This document shows positions 41,645 through 52,876 of a DNA stretch of 64,000 nt, in pieces. Source of the stretch: Puccinellia tenuiflora (lineage: Eukaryota; Streptophyta; Magnoliopsida; Poales; Poaceae). The notes beneath the pieces are model-generated. The model was not told the DNA's origin, did no database searches, and worked only from the letters and a program-made list of their open reading frames with translations. The translations under genes and the position numbers were made by a program. Position 1 is the stretch's first letter, and every line of letters begins with the position of its first letter. The DNA lies in contig QRDG01000527.1 of NCBI GenBank assembly GCA_012064385.1, positions 1 to 64,000 on the forward strand. The letters run 5' to 3'.

Positions 41645-42003
41645 ATGTGATGCTACAGTATTTCTGCGAAACAGAAATATAAACCTCTTGGCTAGCTCCC
41701 ACATCCCTTCCTCGCCATGTATCTTGTATCTGTTGGTGATAGTAGAGTAGAAGAAAACCTTCAGCGGTTGAAATGTGAAGCTCAAACTGCAGGATAAGAC
41801 ACCAAATGCTTCTAGTTATATTTCCTTGCTTCAAGGACACACCAACGTTGTGATCCTCCAAAGCCGGTTCAACAAATTAATGTTACTTAGCAATTATAGT
41901 AACGGATTTCAAATCTCAAGAGGGTAATTTTGTACTTAAACTCTTTATCTCATATATCCATTATTGTTGCTGTTGACATCTTAGCCAAAGATATTCCATC
42001 CTC
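41645..42003. other. Unassigned spacer
   Basis: No supported feature between the retroposon target site and the fold-back element. Confidence 0.4.
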
Positions 42004-42012
42004 GCTATTTTC

Positions 42013-42446
42013 GTCAAATTTTACATTTTTTTGAAACTTTCAGATAAAATAACCCTAAATTCAAAAAAAAAAAAATCACGATCTAACCCATGTGCTTAAC
42101 GCCCGCCCCTGGGGCGTCATACCCTCTTGCATAACGCTCTAGTCAAAGGCGTTATTGACCGTGCAAGATTAGCACCGAGGCCCTCACAGTTTGTAAGTTT
42201 AACGCCCCACACCGGAGCGTTATGCCGGTCCATAAATTCTGGTGAGTTTGATACCTAACATGATCTAAAGCCTCCTCCCCTCCGGTGGCTCACGGCCTCC
42301 TCCTCCTCCTCCTCTAGGAAGACGTGGACGTTATGCAAGGGAGTACGACGCCTCAGGGGCAGACATTAAGCACATGAGTTAGATGGTGATTTCTTTTTAA
42401 ATTTAGTGTTATTTTGTGTGAAAGTTTAAAAAATGTAAAATCTCAC
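42013..42446. mobile_element. Fold-back Mutator-type MITE, 434 bp
   Basis: The 9-bp target duplication gctattttc lies at 42004-42012 and 42447-42455. The ends gtcaaattttacattttttt and the inverse of ttaaaaaatgtaaaatctcac begin arms of about 120 bp. The arms pair through ctaacccatgtgcttaacg and its partner near 42360-42385. A GC-richer loop contains (cct)n. The target size and long inverted repeats indicate a Mutator-like MITE. It has no coding capacity. Confidence 0.85.
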
Positions 42447-42455
42447 GCTATTTTC

Positions 42456-43251
42456 TTCACAGGTAGGCCTCGATCGGGATACATACATACGTGGGGCCCT
42501 TTTCTCCCTGCTGATGCGGTCCACTTTCTTTCTGGTTCGTCACTGATCAGTCACACGTGTTACAAAGCGCCTACGTATCTTGCATAGGAACCAGCCGGGA
42601 AGAAAGGTGGACATACGACATTCACAGATCGGGCACCAACCACTGCAGTACTGCCGATCGAGCTAGCATTCCTCGACATGCGCGTCGATAGCTCGGCTCG
42701 GCTCGGCTGGCCGGTTAGAACGAAACCGTGAAAGATGTTCCTAGCTACTGTAGTACACAGTCAGGTACACCGCACACCGATCGGCAGGGCAATGTTCACG
42801 CGGCTGGCCGGACAGGGCCAAAAACTACACCCACTCTCCAGATCCACAGAACCTCCCCTCGTTCTGCTGTCTTCTCGATCGATCGTCGATGGCCATTTCC
42901 GTGGGCTGCTGCCTTACCTAGACAGAGCCGTGTGGCGACACAATGCCAGAGGCGGCCGTAGGTGGCGTGAGGACCAGAGCAAGTGAGTTGCGTCACTTGG
43001 TGCGCTGGTGGCGGCCGGGAGGAAGAAGAAGGGAACAGATCGATAGCCGCAGCCCGCAGGAAAGAGAGACCACTGCACTGCACTGCTCTGATTCGACCAA
43101 CCCGTTAGGTTTCCTCAAGCCCTGCTGGCTTGCATTGCATGCACGGCAAGATCGGATGGATATCTCGCTCGCTCGTCATATGTTCTATGATCATTCCCTC
43201 GCTGTTGTTGAGAGAAAGAGTTGAATAATTACATTAAACTTACTCGTCGAG
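42456..43251. other. Unassigned region upstream of the second tRNA-Gly
   Basis: Several short frames on both strands without family motifs. The phrase gaacgaaaccgtgaaagatg near 42719 duplicates 38066. Confidence 0.4.
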
Positions 43252-43322
43252 GCACCAGTGGTCTAGTGGTAGAATAGTACCCTGCCACGGTACAGACCCG
43301 GGTTCGATTCCCGGCTGGTGCA
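43252..43322 (+). tRNA. tRNA-Gly (GCC anticodon)
   Basis: 71 nt, identical to the gene at 27508-27578. A box tggtctagtgg, B box ggttcgattcc, no intron. It is followed after nine bases by a 14-base T-run (43332 onward), a strong RNA polymerase III terminator. Confidence 0.96.
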
Positions 43323-43331
43323 CTTGGTCGT

Positions 43332-43345
43332 TTTTTTTTTTTTGG
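43332..43345 (+). terminator. Oligo-T terminator of tRNA-Gly
   Basis: An uninterrupted T-run starting 9-10 bases past the tRNA 3' end. Confidence 0.8.
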
Positions 43346-45104
43346 CAACTAGAAATGTGCTTTTTGAAAACAGAATGGGATGACACAATGTTCAAATATG
43401 TATTTTCCGTGTGTTTAAGTGTTATAAGAGTATCTCTAGTGGATCGTGGAAATGGCCAACAAGAGGAACAAAACACTCGTCATCGGCTCATGTAGACGAG
43501 GAGAAACCGGGGTATGCCGCTCCCGCGGCTGTTATTGTTCCTTATTTTTTTAATATTATTGTTACATGTTTCTACAATCTGTACTTGTGATTTTGGGTAT
43601 TTTATGGTATTAACCTATTAACTAGATGTCGAGTGTCAGTTCCTGTTTTCTGTTGTTTTGTATTTCAGAAAACCATTTTCAAAAAAAGGTCTCGGCATTG
43701 GCTGAAAATTTACGGAATTTTTTTTATGGCGAAACAAAGACGGAGACCGGAGGGCAGCCTGAGGGGCCAACAGGGGACCAGGAGTGGCCTCCAGCCACGA
43801 CCAAGAGGTGGGTCGTGGGTGGGAGTCGCCCTTACACCTAGTGGGTCCCCTCGGCCCCCTTCGATGCCTATAAACACATAAACCCTAAAATCGCCGGGGT
43901 GAATTATTTTCCACAGAAGCTCTCCTGAAGCCGCCACCATCTTCAATCCTAATTTCGGGAGGGTTCTGAAACTCTTCTCGGCACCTTGCATGAGGGGAGA
44001 TTGATCTCGGAGGACTCTTCATCGACATAGTCGTCGTTGGGATGATGCGTGAGTAGTTCCCCTTGGACTATGGGTCCATAGCAATAGTTAGTTTAATGTC
44101 TCTCTATTTGTGTTTCCATGCTCATGATCTCGTGAGCTGCACTACATGATTAAGATCGATATTATGTAATGCTATATGTAGTGTTTGTTGGGGTCCGATG
44201 AATTGTGACGTTATGATCCGATTATTCATGTTATCTTAGTGTTCTATTTATGCTCTTGCATGCTCTCCGATGTGTGTGGTCACTTTGGTCAAGTGATTGC
44301 TTGTATCTCTAAGAGGGAGTATTTATACTAGATGGTAGGTTCATGCCCGTCTATGTATGCGGTCGAGTGACAGAAACGTGTAAGGACGGGGATGTGTTGT
44401 TGCTACTAGTGTTAAAACATCAGTGTTTATGTCTACGTGATCATGAATATTGCTTACATCATGTATTGTGCTTAATGCAATTGTCTGTTGATTGCAACTT
44501 AATACCGATGAGTGACATGATGGATATCGATCCCAAGGTGGATTTTTAGTCATAGATGCAGTTGCATTACGGTCTATGTATGTTTGACGTGATGCCTACA
44601 TGAATAGTACATATGAATTCTCTGTAGCATAACTAGATTAAGTTTGTGTCACAATTCTGTCAATTGCCCAACTATAATTTGTTTACCCATCATGTTTGCA
44701 TTTTATCTTCAAGAGAGACACACCACTAGTGAACCTATGGACCCGGTCCATCTTTTTTCATTGATCACAACCTCATTTACTTGCTTTCCACCATCGCTTG
44801 CTCGCTGGTCTGTTTTCATAAATTGCTTTTTTTTCTCGATAAGATTTAATTCATTTGTTTTCAGCAGACCAGGAAGATTGACAACCTTCCTTCCGTTGGT
44901 GGCAAAGTGAATTGTTGAGTGTGTGCATGACTGCACTTGACGACGATCAAGCGCTAGAGATCGCCGTCGGGTACCTCGCTATTGGTTTTAAAGTTCTACT
45001 GGTTCGATAACTTTGGTTCTTAACTGAGGAAAATTTGCTGCTTGCTACGGCATTTACCTTCCTCTTGGGGTGACCACCGACAATTAATTACTACACCACC
45101 TTAG
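43346..45104. other. Unassigned region, probably old transposon sequence
   Basis: 43.74-44.05 kb resembles a plant 5' leader (tataaacacataaaccctaa, then gatgatgcgtgagtagttcc) of the sort found in repeated Triticeae elements, but no ends or domains were recognised. Short frames up to 44.9 kb are not supported as genes. Confidence 0.3.
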
Positions 45105-45729
45105 CTACCAGCGGCCTGAGGTCGCGACATAGGGATGGAGTCTGGGCCCCACCCGCATGGCCGCCTCGTCCACCAGCTTGCCACTCGATCTAAAAGTCAC
45201 GAGATAGAGATTATTGTAACAAGTTCGATATATAGCCTCCACCATCGTGAAAACCAATCTAGAGCCCTGTTCCAGTACTCTGTCGGAGAGGGGGGGAGGG
45301 ATCATCGCCATAGGCATCCGCAGCCTAGTTTGATGGTTCCAAGAAAAGTAGAAAAATTGTCGGGCGCTATCAGATCAACACGACAACGACGATGATGAGG
45401 ACTATTGACGATGACGACAAAAGCATTATCGCATGACCCACAATGAACGGGCATTGGTATGGGTACCGTGGAGTCGGGTAAGGAGACAGGGAAAGGGAGA
45501 TGTCGAGGAAGGAGGTGGGTGGGTGACACTGATCAGTAGGTTCCACAGATCAGTGTGACTAAATGTCCAACCGTTGTGTCTCTAGACTTTTTCTTTTTTG
45601 GAGGAAGATTGTGTCTCTAGTAGACCTTAAATAAGAGTATCACTGTTGGAGACCGGTCGAGGTGATGCCATATCAGCAAATACGGTTCCAGCTTAAGTCC
45701 AGTGATCATTTTACTCCCCAAATTAATAA
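45105..45729 (-). repeat. Inverted copy of the 615-bp repeat and DUF6598 upstream flank
   Basis: The sequence is the diverged reverse complement of 18840-19500: gatcatcgccataggcatcc, ttgtcgggcgctatcagatc and gaccggt near 45650 correspond to the arm-1 sequence. It ends at aattaataa, where MULE C interrupts the arm. The homology resumes at 60045. Confidence 0.8.
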
Positions 45730-46019
45730 GGCGGCGTCTAGCGAGCAATCAGTTGCTCCTCTGCGCGAACCAGCGATCGAACCGATTCGGGAAAGGGAGC
45801 CTGACCCCGCGTGTCCAGCCCACTAGCCCAACTGCACGCGCGATCCGATACCTCCCGACCAATTAAATGCACCACCCTGGACCAGGTCTTCTGTCGTACC
45901 TGTCGAACGAAACCTGCCTATTTTCTGATCATATGCAACTATTGTCTGGTGGTAAAAACCTGCCTACGAAACCCCAGGCGATCCAAAACACATGCTCATA
46001 GGTTAACAACTAGTGTCTA

Positions 46020-47226
46020 GCGAACATAAAAGCAACATAAAAGTGTTGGTCAACAACTGAACATTATTTTTCCTGCAACTAGAGCACATGTGCCTGCAAC
46101 TAGTATGTGGTAAAAACCTACCAAACTACCAGCGGCCAGCAACTGAACATTTTTTTGCCTGCAACTAGAGCACCTGGAACTGCAACTAGTATGTGGTAAA
46201 AAGCTACCAAACTACCAGTGGCTAGCAACTAAACATTGTTTTGCCTGCAACTAGAGCACCTGGAACTGCAACTAGTATGTGGTAAAAAACTACCAAACTA
46301 CCAGCGGCCAGCAACTGAACATTGTTTTGTGTGCAACTAGAGCACATGTGCCTGCAACTAGTATGTGGTAAAGAAATTTCGATACATCATCTTCTAGTCC
46401 ACGTGTGCCTACTTCATTACCCAGGGGCAACAGTGCGGCTAGTGTTCGATGTTGTGGCCTGCGGATGATTTTTGGCGGTCTTCCCTGCAACTCCATCAGC
46501 GGCGGTCTTCCCTACAGCTCCATCAGGGGTGCTCTTCCCTGCAGCTCCATCGGGTAAGCGTGGGTTCCGTTTTGTCATTTTTTTCTATCTCTGTAGATCA
46601 TAAGCCAACAATTATGTCAGAGTAAAAAACAACAAAAGGTTGCATTGGTACGATAACTCATCCCACTAAAAATGAGTGCAACTGTGCCATGCCAATGTCC
46701 AACTATGCAGTTTAAAAATAAAGGGAACCATAAAACAGTTGCACTCATATTGGCAACTCATCCCCAATATATGAGTGTAACTGTGCCATTGACAATCTAC
46801 AACTATGATGAATGAAAAAATAACCTAGAATTTGCTACAAACAACTGCAACTAAGCCATGCCGATCCGCACCCATCGCATATGTGCGAGCCAACGGCAAC
46901 TCATCCCTATATGAGTGCAAAAGTGTGCCAAAATTCAGCCAATGAGTGCAACTGTGCCAAATATTAGTGCAACTCATTCCCAATATGGCCAGCAACTGAA
47001 CATTATTTTGCCTGCAACTAGAGCACATGTGCCTACAACTCATCCCCGATATGGGTGCAACTGTGCCATGCCAGATCTGCAACTATGTGCTCCAAAAAAA
47101 TAGAATTCCGCACCAGGGCAACTCATCCCCGATATGGGTGCAACTGTGCCGTGCCAAATCTGCAACTATGTGCTAAAAAAATATAGAATTCTGCACCAGC
47201 GGCAACTCATCCCCGATATGGGTGCA
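46020..47226. repeat. GCAACT-rich repeats, left part of the MULE C arm
   Basis: Two sub-types are seen: a ~75-bp unit (gcctgcaactagagcacatg and gcaactagtatgtggtaaaa, four copies at 46060-46370) and a ~62-bp unit (ggcaactcatccccgatatg and tgcaactgtgcc) near 46.65-47.23 kb. The second series resumes at 58579 after the inserted retrotransposon. Confidence 0.82.
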
Positions 47227-49527
47227 ACTGTTGAAAGGACAAGGATGTCACCTAGAGGGGGGTGAATAGGCGAATTAAGCTTTTTTTGTTTAAGGCTTGA
47301 TAATTGCGGAATAAAACTAGATGTTTAAATTAACAAGCCAACAACCTAATATACTAGGTTTGCCTAAGTGCACCAACACCTTATGCTAAGCAAGGAAAGC
47401 AACAAGGTGATAGCAATACATATGACTTCAAGCACGAAGGCTATCACAATGTAAATTGCATAAGTAAAGAGCTCGGGTATAGAGATAACCGAGGCACGCA
47501 GAGACGAGGATGTATTCCCGAGTTCCTCCTTGTTAAGGGAGTACGTCTCGTTGGAGGGGTGTGAGCTCGCCACAAGAGGCCTACTCAAGATGCCACAAAG
47601 GGCTCACCCTATTCTCCGATGAACCTTATCCAAGGGTTAGGTTCACCTTCCACTATCGGAATCCTTCAAGGCGGAATCCGGAGCCTTTACAACGCTTGGG
47701 GCACACACCCACAACTTAATCGTGGGCTCCCAAAACTTGCCCGAAGCTTCACAACTCGAAGTCTTCGCGGGCACCTCCAACCGTCTAGGGTACACAATGC
47801 ACCCAAGAGGCACAAGCTCTTGGGAACACAATGCACCCAAGAGTAACAAGCTTCTCAACGTCAATCCCACGAATCACCATGGAGAGCAAAAGCCGATGCA
47901 ACTAATGCAAAAGCCAAGAACACACCAAGTGATCAAATCCTTCACTCTAAAATCCAACCAAAGCAACTAATGCTATGGAGGGATTTAGGAGGAAGAACAA
48001 AGGATACACTAAGAACTCCAAAATCTAGATCCACAAGGTTCCCCTCACTTAGAGGAGGAATGGATTGGTGGAATGGTAGATCTAGATCTCCTATCTTGAA
48101 TCCCTAAATTTGGGCAAGAATCATTGGAGGGATTGAGAGGAATCAAGCTCACAAGTTTGCAACAATAGAGGAGAGAGAGGGGAAGTGAGCAGCAAAGTGA
48201 GCAACCAGCACTTGGGGGAAGGGGGCTATTTATAGCCTCCCCCAAAAACTAGCCGTTGGAGGCCACTCAGACCGGAGACTCCGGTCTAAGTGCGCCGGAG
48301 ACTCCGGCCTGGGCCGGAGATTCTGGCCAGGCTCCGGCCTACTTCCGGACTGGCGCCAGAGGTACACCACACTTTGCGGAGAGGCAGGCACACCGGAGAC
48401 TCCGGTCATCAGGGGCCGGAGATTCCGGCCAGACCGGAGACTCCGGGGTTTCTCCGGCGTGCCTCCGGACACAGTCCAAGAGCGCACCACACAAAATCAT
48501 TCGGCAGCGAAAAACAGGGACCGGAGACTCCGGGTCATCTGGGGCGGAGACTCCGGTGTGACCGGAGACTCCAGACCATCTCCGGGGAAGATCCAATCAG
48601 AAAAACAGAACCCCATAACTTATGCAAACGAACTCCGTTTTCGATAATCTTGGACTCGTTGGAATCGTCACAACGAGCACAACAAGATTATGCAGAGAAA
48701 CATCATAGTCCAACAAGATATTATAAAGACAAAAAGGGGAAAGATAAAAACTCTTATTCGCAAACCGGAAAAGCTATAACTTTTGCAATTGAAGTCCGAA
48801 AGAAGTAAAACCAATTTTGTTGGAAAGAGGACAACAAATGCAATGTTTGACAATGGCAGACAACCAACAGAGATTTTGTAAAGAGATGGAAGAAATAAAT
48901 CTTCCGCACGAAAGGACCGGCAAAATCTCCAATACCAAAACCGCATTAGAAGACGCATATGAAAACCGTTTTCGGTGAACTTAGCCTTGTCATGACAAGC
49001 ACGACAAGAAACAAGACCACACCATGATAATAGACAAATAAGAACCAATAAAGATGATAGCAAGGATGCAAAGGTTTGAGCTCTCCATGAATGATACGAT
49101 TAAGATACTCGGTCGAGAGCCCCTCTTGATAGTACGGCTATCTACCCTATAACCCGATCTCTCAACTAACAACATGAGACCGGTAAAATAGAAAACCCTA
49201 TCAAGATCATACCTTTGCCTTGCGCATTAATCCACTTGAGGTCGAAGAAGACGATCTTCATCTCCTCAAGACGCATCACATTTCTTGATTGCGCTTCGCT
49301 TGGTGAAGATTCACATGATGCTCCCCCATACACCAAGATGGGTGAACCACTCTTCGGCATATCTTCACTTGGACATGAGTGTTGATCAACCCGCACTTAG
49401 CCTTGATCAACACAAACTCTTCTTCTTTTTCTTCCCTTAGCCTTGATTCCAACATATGGAGATCAAGCAATGCAAATGGACACACCTACACATATAGCTC
49501 AATACAAACATTAGTCCATAGAGATTG

Positions 49528-52500
49528 TGTAAGCCCCGACCCCGGAATTATAAAAAAAGGCTATGTAACCCACAGGCTATGCTACACAATCGAAGGGCAT
49601 GGGATTACCGCTCCCACGCAACACATCGAATTGTGCCATAAATCACTGCATAGCTCCATAGCTCTCAATGTATAAGACAGAGATCAAGACAAAACTGGAA
49701 TACATCACATGCACAAATACGACACAAAAGTATAAATAAATTTAGTTCGAAAGTACTTTTATTACATCACAGGGGATCATACGTCCCGAATACAGCGAAA
49801 GCATAACACTCGTCTGAGTACAGACTACATCAAAGGCCAGAGGCCGGAAAATAAAAGAGGTGAACCCGCCCACGGTGGTCTCAGGCTGCCACCTAGGATC
49901 TCAATTACTCGTCGTAGTCAGCGTCGTACTCTATGTAGTAGCCACCATCTGGATCGTCGAACTCTGCTATCGTTCCTGCATCGGTAAAAACACGGGCACC
50001 GGACACCCGATGGTATGAGTACGGGGGTACTCAGCAAGTCTTACGCACAAGAGGAAAAGAAGGTACGATGCACATGCATTGGGGTTAAAAAAGGGGCTGT
50101 ATGTGGACTTGCAGCAGCAGCACCTAACAACTACAGAAGACACGCTACAACTTGCGTCTAATTAGAATAAGGGAAGAGAGCGCTTGCACTACTGGGCTAA
50201 ACTACTCACCAAGCAAAACCCGTCCTGAGACAACTCCATCGTATCAAATATCCACGAGGAAGAAGTCCGGACACTCACACGTTGATCAAGTTTTAGCAAG
50301 TTTATTATTCGAATATGGCTATTTACTAGTCAATTTAGCTATTTGAGATATACGGTGATGTCTATGATCTTTTTAGCCAGCACATTACCCAAGTCGTCCA
50401 TAACCGCGAACTCGGCTTTTCGAAAAGATTTAACCCTGCAGGGGTGCCCAAATGTAACCATACACGTTCAATCAACCACATGCCACAGAGGCATTTAGGT
50501 ATCTCAACACGACCTTCCCCATCACTACTACATTGGATAGAGAGCCACCTATCTGAGACTGATCCACGTCGAGAGCCCGGCCGAAACTCCTTTGTGGGCC
50601 CAAACATTGCATGGACGGCTTCGGGAGGATAACACTCATACGATTGCTCCTCCTTCCACACTCGATAAACGAACGTACCACAAACCTATATGCGCCCCCC
50701 ATAGTTGTAACCTCTCATCTTCAACATGCATCGTGTGTATGCTCCAAATGGTAAACACCCGAACTACTTTGTGGCTCCCTAACCAATATAGTAGATCCGA
50801 TACTGAGTTGCGGGGGGTTCCATAAGTCTTCCCACGTGTGGGTAGGGCGCTCATTCTTGGATAAGCGGAAAAGAACGGTTTTTCCTAGGCGACACTAGCA
50901 GAACAAAACACCATAATTGGCCTTCCGCCGGTGCCTTATCTTTAATATAATAAAGTGATTCCCACATAGCAAGTCTTCAATTATTAATATATACCAGCTA
51001 AACATGTGATAGACCTCAATCAACTCCTAAGCATGCTAGTAGACAGTAACTGGAAAACAAGCATAGGATATAGGCAGGCATATCAGGAATAACTGGACTT
51101 CTATTAGGATATGCAATTCTAGTAGGAATCGTAAGACAAGACAGATCGGAATTCCTAAAGCATGCAAGACAGACATAGGCATCACATGAGAAAGTTGGGG
51201 AGGGGCTGCTTGCCTGTTGGCTCAGTAGCCTGGTATTGGGCTAGATCCTCGGAGGTGTCGGGGTACTCAGCAACGTCGTCGTCTACGGTAACCCCAAACA
51301 TAACAAAAAGGCAAATCAATACAAATGCATTCAAACAAGTATGATGACATGACAAATTTAATTATGCAGCAATTTAAGTGCTAAACATTTTATTAGGCAA
51401 GTTAAAATTAGGGTTTAGCAATTTAATAAACAAATTAGGCATTTAGGGCATTTTATTAATTCAATTAATTGCATTTTGCATTAACCCGAAAATTAACTTA
51501 TTTAATTCATGCATGCAAAATTAGATTTGAACAGATTGCATTTTTAGCTTTAATTTTATATAAAATTAAAAAAATTTGGAGGTGTGGTTCAAAAGTTATG
51601 AATTTTAGAAGTTTTAATTATTTGCAAAATATTTGATTATTTAAAACATTTAAATAGATCCTAAAATTCAAACAAAAATCATATTCGAATAGAATTTGAA
51701 TTTCTGATTTGAAAACTTATTTTTATTGTAATTTTTGACAAAAGATTCATGTGTCAATTAATTATTGCAAAACAAGACAGAAACATTTAGTAGGGACCTA
51801 GTTGCAAAAAAGATTCGAAAACTGGGCTTTTCTGGAAAAGTTCCAGATCTGGATCTGGGGCTGAAATCATTTTCCACCGGGCTGAGATCTACCCTATAGA
51901 ATGACTGGTGGGAACCAGTGGCCCACATGTCAGGGACAGGCTCAAAAGAAAGAAAAAGGGGGGGTTTATTTGCACAAAGGAGGACTCGAACCCGGGGTGG
52001 ATATTGGTGTGCAGGGAATAGACCAGTTGGGCTAGCGTTCAGATCTTGTCAAGGTAAGGGTTTGCTTGCTTAAGTGCTAGAGCTACCGTGGTTAACTGAA
52101 AATTAACTGAACAAAAGTTCAGACTTGGATCGGACGGCGACAGCGGGCGGACAGGCGGTCGGCGGCGCGAGGAAGAGAGGAAGGTGGCTAGGGTTTTGGA
52201 GGGGAAAGGTGAGGCCCTGGTGCTGGTTATAAAGGAGGGGAGCGGGCAGGTGAGGTGCGGCCAGCAGTGGCGAGCGGCGACGGAAAAGGTGCGGGGCGCT
52301 GGCGACGTACGCGTGCAGGGGGTGAGGAGAAGAGAGAAAAAGAGAAAAGGCCAGCTGGGCTGGGCCTTAGGTGGGCTGCTTCGGCTGGGCCAAGAAGGAG
52401 AGGAAGAGAGGGAAGAAGAGAGGGGAAAGAGAGGGAGAGCTGGGCTTCGGCCCAGTTCGGTTTTTTTTTTGTTTTCCAGATTTGGTATTTTCCCTTTTAA

Positions 52501-52826
52501 CAGAATTTGAGAAAAGAAGAAAAGAGACAAAAACAAAGGTAAAAATTAGGGTTTTTGATTTTTCCCCAACATAAAATGTTGGTTAAATTGCAAATCCAAA
52601 ATAACATTTTAATTTGCTTTGTCCAAAATAGTTTTTGGTTTTTATTTTGTTTTTTGCAATTTTAGAATTAGGGTTTGCATGTGATCACATGAAATAACAT
52701 TTCCCTTTTGCTTATTTTATTTTATTTTTGCAAAAACACAAATGCAACAACATTGATGATGTCATGATGATGCAAAATTTGAAACAAACATGGAAAGGAA
52801 AAGGGGATTACTTTTGGGATGTTACA
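49528..52826 (-). mobile_element. Solo LTR (3.3 kb) of an unidentified family
   Basis: The target duplication gattg lies at 49523-49527 and 52827-52831. On the minus strand it starts tgtaacatcccaaaagtaat and ends ggggtcggggcttaca, a proper TG...CA LTR. No internal repeat of the ends occurs, so it is a solo LTR rather than a whole element. In minus orientation it shows an AT-rich front, a TATA-like cctttataacc near 52230, a tRNA-like A/B-box pair at 52034-51982 and two acidic coding-like pieces near 51290-51190 and 49985-49905. Confidence 0.75.
51982..52034 (-). promoter_or_regulatory. tRNA-like polymerase III box pair inside the solo LTR
   Basis: On the minus strand tagcccaactgg (52034-52023, A-box-like) is followed about 30 bases later by ggttcgagtcc (51992-51982, B-box-like). 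No full cloverleaf can be drawn, so it is a tRNA-derived relic or coincidental pol III signal rather than a tRNA gene. Confidence 0.45.
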
Positions 52827-52876
52827 GATTGTCATTAATTACCAAAACTATGCGTGGGGGCAACAATGCACTTTCA

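Larger units (their letters stand above)
47232..52876 (-). repeat. LTR of the copia-like element, interrupted by a solo LTR
   Basis: LTR sequence occupies 47232-49527 and 52832-52876. The break is explained by the insertion at 49528-52826 and its 5-bp duplication. It contains many copies of the palindrome ccggagactccgg (48265-48580). Confidence 0.88.

Noticed and set aside
40954..41682. A 242-codon plus-strand protein and its antisense
   Set aside because: The frame runs through the poly(A) tail of the retroposon into the target flank, and no domain is recognisable.
47364..49485. Short frames duplicated at 56384-58486
   Set aside because: They recur because they lie in the two LTRs of one element. 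They are not a gene pair.
49528..52826. A TIR DNA transposon beginning gtaagccc and ending gggatgttac
   Set aside because: The ends are only loosely inverted, while TG...CA ends with a perfect 5-bp duplication gattg fit an LTR better.
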